Assembly (NCBI GenBank): GCA_902801465.1
Contig: CADCIH010000009.1
Span: 1-32,196 of the forward strand
DNA length: 32,196 bases
Source: an uncultured Bacteroidia bacterium
GTDB lineage: Bacteria > Bacteroidota > Bacteroidia > Bacteroidales > F082
Direction of reading: 5' to 3'
Made by a program: the position numbers and the translations under genes. Positions 1 to 7,357 of this stretch are shown here, piece after piece. Each line of letters starts with the position of its first letter. Positions within the stretch are counted from its first letter, which is position 1. The notes beneath the pieces are model-generated. The model had not been told where the DNA came from. It did not search any database and saw only the letters and a program-made list of their open reading frames with translations.

Positions 1-1753
1 GTTCGACCAGATCCCGCTGAACAAAATGTCCGTCTCCATGACCATGAACGGCGCCGTGTTGCCGATCCTGGCCTTCTACATCGTCGCCGCCTTGGAGCAG
101 GGTGCCAAGTACGAAGAGTTGCAAGGCACCATCCAGAACGACATCTTGAAGGAGTTCATGGTGCGTAACACCTATATCTATCCGCCTGAGTTCTCGATGC
201 GTATCATCGCCGACATCTTCGAGTTCACCTCGCAGAACATGCCGAAGTTCAACAGCATCTCCATCTCGGGTTACCACATGCAGGAAGCCGGTGCCACCTC
301 CGACATCGAGATGGCTTACACCTTGGCCGACGGTTGGGATTACCTCCGCACTGGTGTCAAAGCAGGCTTGGACATCGACGCCTTCGCACCGCGTCTGTCG
401 TTCTTCTGGTGCTCGGGCATGAACCACTTCATGGAGATTGCCAAGATGCGCGCCGCCCGTATGTTGTGGGCCAAGATTGTACGCACCTTCAACCCGAAGA
501 ATCCCAAGTCGTTGGCCTTGCGTACGCACACGCAAACTTCAGGTTGGTCGCTCACCGAGCAAGACCCGTTCAACAACGTGGCCCGTACCTGCATCGAGGC
601 TATGGGCGCCGCCCTGGGTCACACACAGTCGCTGCACACCAACGCCTTGGACGAAGCCATCGCCCTGCCTACCGACTTCAGCGCCCGTATCGCCCGTAAC
701 ACCCAGATCTACATCCAGGAAGAGACCAACATCTGCCGTGTCGTCGACCCGTGGGCTGGCTCTTATTATGTGGAAAGCCTCACCCACGAGATTGCGCACC
801 GTGCCTGGGGTCACATCCAGGAGGTGGAAGCCATGGGTGGTATGGCCAAGGCCATCGAGACCGGCTTGCCGAAGATGCGTATCGAAGAAGCCGCTGCCCG
901 CAAGCAGGCCAAGATCGACTCAGGTCGCGAGACCATCGTCGGTATCAACAAGTACCGCCTCGACCACGAGGATCCGATCGAGACCTTGGAGGTGGACAAC
1001 ACCGCTGTGCGTGAGTCGCAGATTAAGCGCTTGAAAGAGCTCCGCGCCAACCGCAACGAGGCCGATGTGCAACGTTGCCTGGAGGCCATCACCAAGTGTG
1101 CCGAGACCCACGAGGGCAACTTGCTTGCCTTGGCCGTCGAAGCCGCCAAGTGCCGCGCCTCGCTGGGCGAGATCTCCATGGCATGCGAGAAGGTCGCAGG
1201 CCGTTACAAAGCCGTCATCCGTTCAATCTCAGGAGTGTATTCTATGGAAACGAAAAACGATGCAAGATTTGAGGAAGCCTGCCGCATGGCCGACGAGTTC
1301 GCCAAGTTGGAAGGCCGCCGTCCGCGTATCATGATCGCCAAGATGGGTCAGGACGGTCACGACCGTGGCGCCAAGGTGGTGGCCACCGGTTATGCCGACA
1401 TCGGCTTCGACGTCGACATGGGTCCCTTGTTCCAGACGCCCGCCGAGGCTGCCAAACAAGCCGTGGAGAACGACGTCCACATCATGGGCGTGAGCTCGTT
1501 GGCTGCCGGTCACAAGACCTTGGTGCCTCAGGTGATTGCCGAGCTGGAGAAACTGGGTCGTCCCGACATCATGGTCACCGTGGGTGGCGTGATTCCCGCA
1601 CAGGACTACCAGTTCCTCTACGACGCCGGCGCTGTGGCCATCTTCGGTCCCGGCGCAAACAGGCATAATTCCAACCTAAAATCAAAAAATCCCGTCATCA
1701 CTGGCGGGATTTTTTGTATTTTTGTCCCTACAAAAAATGACATCGTACCATAA
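1..1753 (+). CDS. mutB: methylmalonyl-CoA mutase large subunit, 5' partial, abnormal C-terminus
   Basis: The reading frame is open from base 2, so the N-terminal part of the protein (roughly 130-150 residues, judged from a usual length near 715) lies outside the window. The enzyme interconverts succinyl-CoA and (R)-methylmalonyl-CoA with adenosylcobalamin, in the succinate-to-propionate pathway of Bacteroidales. The visible start ([15 protein letters not shown]) is the typical TIM-barrel sequence. The C-terminal B12 domain carries DGHDRG (codons near 1352-1369), which holds the cobalt-ligand histidine, then GVSSLAAGH and GGVIP. After AIFGPG the family normally continues for about 20 residues in a final helix. 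Here those residues are absent, and the frame instead reads through a terminator hairpin to a TAA at 1751-1753. Family assignment is certain. The end may be a real deletion or an assembly fault. Confidence 0.95.
   Translation, partial: FDQIPLNKMSVSMTMNGAVLPILAFYIVAALEQGAKYEELQGTIQNDILKEFMVRNTYIYPPEFSMRIIADIFEFTSQNMPKFNSISISGYHMQEAGATSDIEMAYTLADGWDYLRTGVKAGLDIDAFAPRLSFFWCSGMNHFMEIAKMRAARMLWAKIVRTFNPKNPKSLALRTHTQTSGWSLTEQDPFNNVARTCIEAMGAALGHTQSLHTNALDEAIALPTDFSARIARNTQIYIQEETNICRVVDPWAGSYYVESLTHEIAHRAWGHIQEVEAMGGMAKAIETGLPKMRIEEAAARKQAKIDSGRETIVGINKYRLDHEDPIETLEVDNTAVRESQIKRLKELRANRNEADVQRCLEAITKCAETHEGNLLALAVEAAKCRASLGEISMACEKVAGRYKAVIRSISGVYSMETKNDARFEEACRMADEFAKLEGRRPRIMIAKMGQDGHDRGAKVVATGYADIGFDVDMGPLFQTPAEAAKQAVENDVHIMGVSSLAAGHKTLVPQVIAELEKLGRPDIMVTVGGVIPAQDYQFLYDAGAVAIFGPGANRHNSNLKSKNPVITGGIFCIFVPTKNDIVP
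1684..1716 (+). terminator. rho-independent terminator inside the mutase frame
   Basis: A perfect 11-bp stem (1684-1694 with 1705-1715), extendable by two pairs, closes a short loop, and its 3' arm ends in a run of T. This is a standard intrinsic terminator. It lies before the only in-frame stop of the mutase (1751-1753). Confidence 0.85.
1717..1724 (+). promoter_or_regulatory. Bacteroidetes -7 box (TATTTTTG)
   Basis: It matches the TAnnTTTG consensus of the Bacteroidetes primary sigma factor, lies directly after the terminator, and is about 40 nt before the next start codon at 1765. No clear -33 TTTG is visible. Confidence 0.6.
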
Positions 1754-1764
1754 AGAATTGTAAA

Positions 1765-2622
1765 ATGGAAGATTTTACTAGTGCCCAAGACGCCACCTTG
1801 AACAATGTCGAAGAAAACCCTAAAAAAAATAACGGCCACCGCGAATTCTGGAGAAACCTGCTTCGCACGGTACTCGGCATTTCAATCTCCATCGTCCTCA
1901 CCTTTGGCACCAATGCACTGCTGCTGTATCGCCGTGTAGTCAAAGACCGCAAGATGACCGCCATGATGGTGATGGGTAACATAGAGACCTTCGCCAAACA
2001 TTTGGATCAATGCGCCGATCACATGAGTTGGAACGATACGCTGGCCGCCTATCTGCTCGCCATACCTATGGATTCTCTTGACATCGTCGACCAAAACCAG
2101 CTTCTCTACGGCATTAATAATGTTACGGCATACTACACCTTAAACCATGACAAATCGGCCGAGAATATCTTCTCCAACTCGATCGACACATGGAAAAACT
2201 TAGGAAACTTTGAGTTTATCGAAAACACGGGCCAGTGTTTTGCCGATATCAAAAACATCAAAGAGATATATGACGATTTCCTAGGTACCACAGACCGCAT
2301 CAGAAGCCGAATGGTACAAGATCTTGAAGCCTGCCCGGGCAAGACACTTGGTTCCAAGGTGTTGCATGACAAGGAATACCGGAATCATTTGGCACACATC
2401 CACTCCCAAGCGGAGTATTATCACTATCTCGCGGCTTACGTTCGTTGGAAGAATGTCAAAAACATGCAGTTGATGGATGTTTCAGAAGAAGAGTTGAAAC
2501 ATTTCATCGAGGAAAGAGACAAAAACCAAGTTAACATCGGAGAGGCTCCAGAACAGGAAATGTTCCGTACTCCCGTCATCAACCCAGACGGTCTGCCCGA
2601 CATCAAGGATTGGCTGAAATAG
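1765..2622 (+). CDS. hypothetical membrane-anchored protein, 285 aa
   Basis: I do not recognise a named family with certainty. The N-terminus is charged and asparagine-rich, followed by one predicted membrane segment at about residues 33-54 (TVLGISISIVLTFGTNALLL), then about 230 residues of mostly helical, soluble character. The layout of a short FWR-type motif followed by a single membrane helix resembles small Bacteroidetes membrane proteins of the DUF6090 kind, but this is a weak impression. It has its own promoter at 1717-1724 and starts 11 nt after the mutase stop. The next gene faces it, only 2 nt away. No catalytic motif was seen. Confidence 0.8.
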   Translation: MEDFTSAQDATLNNVEENPKKNNGHREFWRNLLRTVLGISISIVLTFGTNALLLYRRVVKDRKMTAMMVMGNIETFAKHLDQCADHMSWNDTLAAYLLAIPMDSLDIVDQNQLLYGINNVTAYYTLNHDKSAENIFSNSIDTWKNLGNFEFIENTGQCFADIKNIKEIYDDFLGTTDRIRSRMVQDLEACPGKTLGSKVLHDKEYRNHLAHIHSQAEYYHYLAAYVRWKNVKNMQLMDVSEEELKHFIEERDKNQVNIGEAPEQEMFRTPVINPDGLPDIKDWLK

Positions 2623-2624
2623 TT

Positions 2625-3032
2625 TTATTTGAAATCGCCAACCAACTCCAACGCCTCGGCGAGCATATTAATATCTTTTACATCAACGCGCTCAAACACG
2701 GGTCTGATCTTGTCAATCTTATCCAGATGAAGCAGCAAGACGTGATCGGGCTGTTCTTCTAACAAACCCTCCGGGATTTTGTCGCGGACCATGCCCAAAA
2801 CCATCCCTACCATGCCGTCCATCCCGAAACCGGTGGAATACTTCACCCGCAAATCGGTACCAATAATATCAAGCACCTTCAAATCGATGCCGATCTTCTT
2901 CTTCATGATACCAAGGTTGATTTCATACAATACTTTAATGGTTTTTTGGTCAACAAATTCAAAACTGATGGGCTGTTTGGTCTGTTCGGTGACGAGTTTT
3001 TGCAACTCTTGGTAAGATACGGATGCTTTCAT
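2625..3032 (-). CDS. hypothetical cytoplasmic protein, 135 aa
   Basis: A short protein without signal peptide or membrane helix. Alternating hydrophobic and charged residues (IKVLYEINLGIMKKKIGIDL) suggest a beta-rich first half, followed by a glycine/methionine-rich stretch and a helical end. I recognise no family. It has its own TAnnTTTG promoter (3053-3060), divergent from that of the deiminase gene, and converges with the 285-aa gene. It could be a small lipid- or ligand-binding fold, but nothing in the sequence proves this. Confidence 0.75.
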   Translation of the reverse strand: MKASVSYQELQKLVTEQTKQPISFEFVDQKTIKVLYEINLGIMKKKIGIDLKVLDIIGTDLRVKYSTGFGMDGMVGMVLGMVRDKIPEGLLEEQPDHVLLLHLDKIDKIRPVFERVDVKDINMLAEALELVGDFK

Positions 3033-3052
3033 GACATTAAAATTTTCAGTGA

Positions 3053-3060
3053 CAAAAATA
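3053..3060 (-). promoter_or_regulatory. Bacteroidetes -7 box (TATTTTTG, minus strand)
   Basis: Read on the minus strand it matches TAnnTTTG and sits 20 nt before the start codon at 3032. Confidence 0.55.
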
Positions 3061-3069
3061 AGAAATTGT

Positions 3070-3077
3070 TATCTTTG
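3070..3077 (+). promoter_or_regulatory. Bacteroidetes -7 box (TATCTTTG)
   Basis: It matches TAnnTTTG, 34 nt before the ATG at 3112. Together with 3053-3060 it forms a divergent promoter pair. Confidence 0.6.
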
Positions 3078-3111
3078 CCGCTTCATCGACAATAAATTAA
3101 AGCTTCATAAA

Positions 3112-5106
3112 ATGAAAAAAGTCTTTACCATCCTCACTTTTGTCGCATTGATGGCCGTCATGACCGTTCAAGCACAAGACCGCAAACCCGATTGGGCTCG
3201 CTGGCACTACCTCTCTGAAGAGGAGATGAACACCCCCGTCCGTAACGAGAATTTCACCGAGACCCCGCCTCCGACAGGTGAACCCCGTTTTGTGGGCGAA
3301 TTTGAGCCCATGCAAGGCGTCATGATTCGTTACCCCCTGGGCATCCCTACAAGCCTTGTTGTAGATCTGTCGAACAACTGTATGGTGTATTGCATCACCA
3401 CCCAGCAAAGCAGCGCCCAAAGCACCTTCCAAAACGCTGGTGTCAACATGAACAATGTCACCTTCGTGAACGCCCCTACCGACTCCTATTGGGTACGCGA
3501 CTACGGCCCGTGGTATATTTTTGAAGACCGCACCCCCGCCATCGTGGATAACCGCTACAACCGTCCCCGTCCCAACGACGACAACATGTCGGAAGTGTTC
3601 GCCAACTACTGGAACATCCCCTTGTACGGCATGAACCTCCAACACACCGGCGGTAACATGATGGAAGATGGCCGTGGCCATGGCGTGAGCGATGAGCTGG
3701 TTTTTAACGAAAACAACAATAACGAAGAAAACGTCCGTCAAAAGATGCGCGATTACCTTGGCATCGATCCTTATCATGTCACCATCGACCCGCAAGGCGA
3801 CTACATCGCCCACGTGGACTGCTGGGGCAAGTACCTCGCTCCCGACAAGATTTTGATTGCCCAGCTGCCTTCGAGCAACAGCCATGCCGCTGACTATGAC
3901 GCCGTAGCCAACTACTTTGCCACCACCAACTGCTGCTGGGGCTATCCCTACCATGTCTATCGCGTGCAAGAGCCGGGCGGCTATACCCTGGCTCCCTATA
4001 CCAACAGCCTGATCCTCAACAAGTCGGTATATGTTCCAATGGGCGACAACGCCACCTATAACCAACAGGCCATTGAGGTTTACCAAGAAGCCATGCCAGG
4101 TTACAACATCGTTCCGGTGTATAACAACGACTGGAGCATCGGCTGGGAAAACACCGACGCCCTCCACTGCCGCACCCGTGGCGTGATGGACTTCAACATG
4201 CTCTTTGTGGATCACCGCGAAGTGCTTCACGGCGAACAGGAATGGCAAGAGGAATATCCTGTGGTCTCGAAGTTCATCGCTTACAGCGGCATGGACCTGA
4301 AACAGGATTCACTCCTTGTTTATTATAGCATCAACGGAGGCGAGTACCAAGTGGCTCACATGACGGCTACTGGCAACCCCGATGAGTATGTCGGCAATAT
4401 CACCGGTTTCCAAGGTGGAGATGAAATCGATTACTATGTGTTCGGCGCCGACGAATCGAACCACCGTTACACCCAACCCGTCTTCGCCGAACTCGATCCT
4501 CACCACTTCACCGTGGGTGAGACGCCCCTCATGGATATGGGCTTGGTTACCGAGACCCCGAACGTTGAACTGACGATGGACAATCCTCAAATTGAGGTGG
4601 CTGTCACCAACGCCAACTATGCCTCATCGTCGCTGATCGCAGTATCAGAAATCATGGAAGTGGATAATGAGTATCTGGAAATCATGCCCGAGTACGGACT
4701 GCCTTATTCTCTCGACCTGGGAGAAAGCTTCCACTTTATCATGCTTCCCAATTCTTCCTTGGTAGGAAAAGGAACCGTTGAGACCACTGTCGTTGTGGAA
4801 TCTGACGGCGGTGAAGTGGAGTTCCACGTCACGATCGACGAAGGCCTGTTGGTAAACGTCACCGAGATTTCCGCTGAGACCAAACTCTATCCTAACCCGA
4901 CTTCCGGCCAATTCACCGTGGAAGGTGCCGACATCGCCAGGGTAGAGGTCTATAACTTGGTGGGACAGAAAGTGTTTGAAACGGAAAACGGAGAACGGAG
5001 AACGGAAAACTACATTGATGCCGCAAACTGGAACAAAGGCATTTATCTGGTCAGTATCATCAGCCAGAATGGCGCGGTGGAGACCAGGAAGCTCGTAGTG
5101 GAATAA
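3112..5106 (+). CDS. secreted peptidylarginine deiminase (PPAD-like) with T9SS sorting domain
   Basis: Predicted to convert arginine in proteins or peptides to citrulline at the cell surface. The ATG at 3112 is chosen because it opens a signal peptide (MKKVFTILTFVALMAVMTVQ, then AQ) and follows a good promoter. The guanidino-group-modifying fold spans about residues 45-360. Catalytic residues are visible: Asp130 in WVRDYGP, His234 and Asp236 in HVDCWG, Asn298 in TNSLIL, Cys353 in DALHCRT. These nearly match the numbering I recall for P. gingivalis PPAD (130, 236, 238, 297, 351). Arg151 and Arg153 in YNRPRP match the two arginines that bind the substrate C-terminus there. An immunoglobulin-like region follows, then a T9SS type A domain from about residue 591 (LYPNPTSGQF). 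Four 7-bp repeats are inserted in that domain. Plain agmatine deiminase is less likely because those enzymes are cytoplasmic. Confidence 0.88.
   Translation: MKKVFTILTFVALMAVMTVQAQDRKPDWARWHYLSEEEMNTPVRNENFTETPPPTGEPRFVGEFEPMQGVMIRYPLGIPTSLVVDLSNNCMVYCITTQQSSAQSTFQNAGVNMNNVTFVNAPTDSYWVRDYGPWYIFEDRTPAIVDNRYNRPRPNDDNMSEVFANYWNIPLYGMNLQHTGGNMMEDGRGHGVSDELVFNENNNNEENVRQKMRDYLGIDPYHVTIDPQGDYIAHVDCWGKYLAPDKILIAQLPSSNSHAADYDAVANYFATTNCCWGYPYHVYRVQEPGGYTLAPYTNSLILNKSVYVPMGDNATYNQQAIEVYQEAMPGYNIVPVYNNDWSIGWENTDALHCRTRGVMDFNMLFVDHREVLHGEQEWQEEYPVVSKFIAYSGMDLKQDSLLVYYSINGGEYQVAHMTATGNPDEYVGNITGFQGGDEIDYYVFGADESNHRYTQPVFAELDPHHFTVGETPLMDMGLVTETPNVELTMDNPQIEVAVTNANYASSSLIAVSEIMEVDNEYLEIMPEYGLPYSLDLGESFHFIMLPNSSLVGKGTVETTVVVESDGGEVEFHVTIDEGLLVNVTEISAETKLYPNPTSGQFTVEGADIARVEVYNLVGQKVFETENGERRTENYIDAANWNKGIYLVSIISQNGAVETRKLVVE
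4983..5010 (+). repeat. heptamer array inside the deiminase sorting domain
   Basis: Four exact 7-bp units: GGAAAAC, GGAGAAC, GGAGAAC, GGAAAAC. It encodes the polar stretch TENGERRTEN between VFE and YIDAAN of the T9SS domain and keeps the frame. Confidence 0.85.
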
Positions 5107-5108
5107 TG

Positions 5109-5254
5109 CGGAATTAGGAATGCGGAATGCGGAATGACTATCTACCGAAGGTTCATTCCGCATTCCGCATTCCTAATTCCTAATTTTAATTCCGCATTCC
5201 GCATTCCTAATTCCTAATTTTTAATTCCGCATTCCGCATTCTGCATTCCGCATT
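5109..5254. repeat. long heptamer array with inverted halves
   Basis: The left part has units GGAATTA, GGAATGC, GGAATGC and GGAATGA (5110-5137). The right part (5154-5254) is the inverted form, with TTCCGCA and TTCCTAA units broken twice by TTTTAA or TTTTTAA spacers. The halves can pair as a hairpin with a loop near 5138-5152. It fills most of the gap between two convergent genes and may also help end their transcripts. Confidence 0.85.
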
Positions 5255-5257
5255 TAT

Positions 5258-5416
5258 TTAAACGTCGAACTTGAACTCGGCGTCAAACCAGCCTGTGTCT
5301 TCTTTCAATAAATCGTATTCTTCACCGGTGAGATGATCCACGACATGTACGGTGCCTTTGATGTCGTCGTAGGTAAATGTGAATTGCGAGTTAGGGTCTT
5401 CTAAAGGAACGTCCAT
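5258..5416 (-). CDS. small acidic protein, 52 aa
   Basis: An open frame from ATG at 5416 to TAA at 5258 encodes MDVPLEDPNSQF and ends in TGWFDAEFKFDV. It is acidic, without signal or membrane segment, and I know no family. Coding is supported by a TAnnTTTG box at 5444-5451, a leader of about 27 nt, and codon use like the neighbouring genes. The repeat array begins directly after its stop. Middle section DDIKGTVHVVDHLTGEEYDL looks like a small beta hairpin. It could be a conserved short Bacteroidales protein, but a chance frame cannot be excluded. Confidence 0.6.
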   Translation of the reverse strand: MDVPLEDPNSQFTFTYDDIKGTVHVVDHLTGEEYDLLKEDTGWFDAEFKFDV

Positions 5417-5443
5417 TTTAGTAGTCAATTCTGATTAGGAATG

Positions 5444-5451
5444 CAAAATTA
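5444..5451 (-). promoter_or_regulatory. Bacteroidetes -7 box (TAATTTTG, minus strand)
   Basis: It matches TAnnTTTG and lies 27 nt before the ATG of the 52-aa gene. Confidence 0.55.
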
Positions 5452-5465
5452 CGAATATTTTCCGA

Positions 5466-6161
5466 TTACCACCGGTTTCCGTTCACAATCTTTGCGAATT
5501 TGTTTCGTGAACGTCGTTGTCGAGTGAACATGTTTTTGGCTCTGCCGCTCGGCCAGGAGTACGACTTCGAAGCGATGAAGCCTGTCTCGTCACGGTCGTC
5601 GGGAATGCGTCCGTATTTGTCCTTGTTGTCGGCAAACACGATGATGCTGTCCAAAAACCAGTTCTTCACACAGGAACCGTCGCCGGTATAGAAAAAACAG
5701 AAATGGTTCGATTTGCTGCGCCAAGGCTCCATGTCGAAAGTCAGCAGATACTGGCTCTGTAAGACGCCTTCGGTGATAGTGTCGGTCCAAATGCTCTCCC
5801 AACTCTTATTGTCAGTCGAAATGCCAATGCCAATCACCCCCTTGTGCGAAGTGTCGTACACCTCGATACTATGGTTGAACTGAACCATGATGTAGTCATA
5901 CTTGTCGAGAGTCACCAATGGTGTGGTGAGCATGGTGGTGCCATTGAAGTTGTAGTCGAGGTACATCTGCAGCTCGTTGGCTTTGCTGCCAGCGTATGAA
6001 GTGCCGGAGATATACCAAACCACCCACTCGTCGCCACTGACATCCCAACCTTCGTTGAGCCAGGCATTGTAGAAACCCTCACATAAGACGACGTCCCCCC
6101 GCTGAGCCAGCGTCGGAAGACCCAAAACAACCAGGAACAATATGAAAAACAAACGTTTCAC
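5466..6161 (-). CDS. secreted jelly-roll-like protein, 231 aa, GTG start
   Basis: The start codon is GTG at 6161, giving a clear signal peptide (MKRLFFILFLVVLGLPTLAQ). The body has aromatic beta strands typical of choice-of-anchor J or MAM-like domains: EGFYNAWLNEGW near the start, then the family-like pattern of an exposed sheet (YDYIMVQFNHSIEVY) and FCFFYTGDGSCVKNWFLDSI. Such domains occur in surface adhesins and peptidases of T9SS bacteria. No T9SS sorting domain follows. The last 25 residues are instead basic and arginine-rich (RAKNMFTRQRRSRNKFAK), unlike the rest, which suggests truncation or a frameshift of a once longer protein. The promoter is only 4 nt from the GTG. Confidence 0.75.
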   Translation of the reverse strand: MKRLFFILFLVVLGLPTLAQRGDVVLCEGFYNAWLNEGWDVSGDEWVVWYISGTSYAGSKANELQMYLDYNFNGTTMLTTPLVTLDKYDYIMVQFNHSIEVYDTSHKGVIGIGISTDNKSWESIWTDTITEGVLQSQYLLTFDMEPWRSKSNHFCFFYTGDGSCVKNWFLDSIIVFADNKDKYGRIPDDRDETGFIASKSYSWPSGRAKNMFTRQRRSRNKFAKIVNGNRW

Positions 6162-6165
6162 TCCA

Positions 6166-6173
6166 CAAAATTA
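6166..6173 (-). promoter_or_regulatory. Bacteroidetes -7 box (TAATTTTG, minus strand), leaderless
   Basis: It matches TAnnTTTG and is separated from the GTG at 6161 by only 4 nt, so transcription should begin at or just inside the start codon. Confidence 0.5.
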
Positions 6174-6192
6174 GGAAAAACCAAGAAAACCT

Positions 6193-6200
6193 TATCTTTG
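6193..6200 (+). promoter_or_regulatory. Bacteroidetes -7 box (TATCTTTG)
   Basis: It matches TAnnTTTG, 21 nt before the ATG at 6222, and is divergent from the box at 6166-6173. Confidence 0.6.
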
Positions 6201-6221
6201 CACATTCAATTAATGCATATT

Positions 6222-7262
6222 ATGAAAAACAAAGCTTTACTGTTTGCAGCCTTGGTCATGATGATGGCCGCCTGCGGTCCCAAAGGACCTCAATTCAAGA
6301 TCAATGTAAACATAGCCAATGCCGAAGGTGAGACGGTCTATCTCCAAAAGGCTGGTCAAGTGCTGGATTCAGCGGTCATCCAGAACTGGGATGCCGTGTT
6401 CAATACTCCTGTTTGTAACGACAACGAGATGTATGCCGTCATGCTGAAAGGCTGGCGCCGCCCCTTCGCGTTCTTTACCGACCACAAGAATATGACGATC
6501 GAAGGTGATGCCCAGAACCCCAATGCCATCGTGGTGAAAGGTTCTGAAACCCAAGCCCGTCTCGATGCCTTCACAAAAGGCTATGATGAACTCGAAGCCA
6601 AGGTGGAAGCCGACAGCACCATCGCCCCAGCCGATGGCGAAGAAATGTTGAAAATGCATTGTTTCGAATATATCTGGGAGAACCCCAAAGATCCAGTGGC
6701 GCATTATGTGCTGTATCGTTACAAATGGGCTTTTGGTCCCTGCGAGATGCGTACCATGATCGACAACATCCATCATGCCGACAGTACCATCACTTCAAAT
6801 AACTTGACGATGGCCGAGGAATATGTGGAGAAGCTGGAGCGTGTACAAGCCGGTCAGCCCATCATCGACTTCACCCAAAACGATCCCGATGGCAACCCGG
6901 TGACCTTGTCGCAGTTGGCCGAAGGAAAGCTCTTACTTGTTGATTTCTGGGCTTCGTGGTGCCCCGACTGCCGCAAAGCCAATCCGGATGTGGTGGCAGC
7001 TTATCAAAGATACCACGACCAAGGCTTCGACGTGCTGGGTGTTTCGTTCGACACCAACAAGGAAGCCTGGCTTGCCGCCATCGAAAAGGATGGCTTGACC
7101 TGGACACAAGTCTCCGATCTTCAAGGTTGGAGCAATGCCGCCGGCGCTTTATACAGCATCGCCTTCATCCCTCAGAACGCCTTGATCAAGGACGGCATGA
7201 TCGTCGCCCGTAACCTGGAAGGGGAGGAGCTGATGCAAGAAATAGAGACGCAATTACACTAA
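6222..7262 (+). CDS. thioredoxin-like lipoprotein (TlpA/AhpC-TSA family, N-terminal DUF4369-like)
   Basis: The ATG at 6222 is preferred over upstream codons because it gives a compact lipoprotein signal ending in MMMAACG, with lipid-bearing Cys18. Residues about 25-110 form a beta-rich domain like DUF4369, common before thioredoxin domains in Bacteroidetes. The C-terminal thioredoxin fold starts near residue 215 and holds WCPDC with Cys247 and Cys250. Such proteins reduce or exchange disulfides outside the cytoplasm. The gene stands alone between a divergent and a convergent neighbour and has its own promoter at 6193-6200. The family is clear, but the partner protein is unknown. Confidence 0.9.
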   Translation: MKNKALLFAALVMMMAACGPKGPQFKINVNIANAEGETVYLQKAGQVLDSAVIQNWDAVFNTPVCNDNEMYAVMLKGWRRPFAFFTDHKNMTIEGDAQNPNAIVVKGSETQARLDAFTKGYDELEAKVEADSTIAPADGEEMLKMHCFEYIWENPKDPVAHYVLYRYKWAFGPCEMRTMIDNIHHADSTITSNNLTMAEEYVEKLERVQAGQPIIDFTQNDPDGNPVTLSQLAEGKLLLVDFWASWCPDCRKANPDVVAAYQRYHDQGFDVLGVSFDTNKEAWLAAIEKDGLTWTQVSDLQGWSNAAGALYSIAFIPQNALIKDGMIVARNLEGEELMQEIETQLH

Positions 7263-7274
7263 AGATTGATTATT

Positions 7275-7353
7275 ATCAAGAATTAGAGAATTAAAGAATT
7301 AAAGAAGGAACTTATCACACGATGATTTTTTCTCAAATTCTCTAATTCTTGAT
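7275..7353. repeat. large hairpin with octamer repeats between convergent genes
   Basis: A perfect 18-bp inverted repeat, 7275-7292 and 7336-7353, encloses a 43-nt loop. The left side continues as an 8-bp repeat (GAATTAGA, GAATTAAA, GAATTAAA). It is relative in style to the heptamer arrays. Its place between two convergent genes suggests it may act as a two-way terminator. Confidence 0.7.
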
Positions 7354-7357
7354 AAAA

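Noticed and set aside
3097-4248. 383-codon frame on the minus strand opposite the deiminase
   Set aside because: Antisense shadow of a gene with intact catalytic residues; the translated text is repetitive V/H/G/D.
3112-5106. Cytoplasmic agmatine deiminase
   Set aside because: It has a signal peptide, an extra immunoglobulin-like region, a T9SS sorting domain and the PPAD-type arginine pair.
5109-5254. CRISPR array
   Set aside because: Units are 7 bp and contiguous, without unique spacers of constant length, and no cas gene is present.
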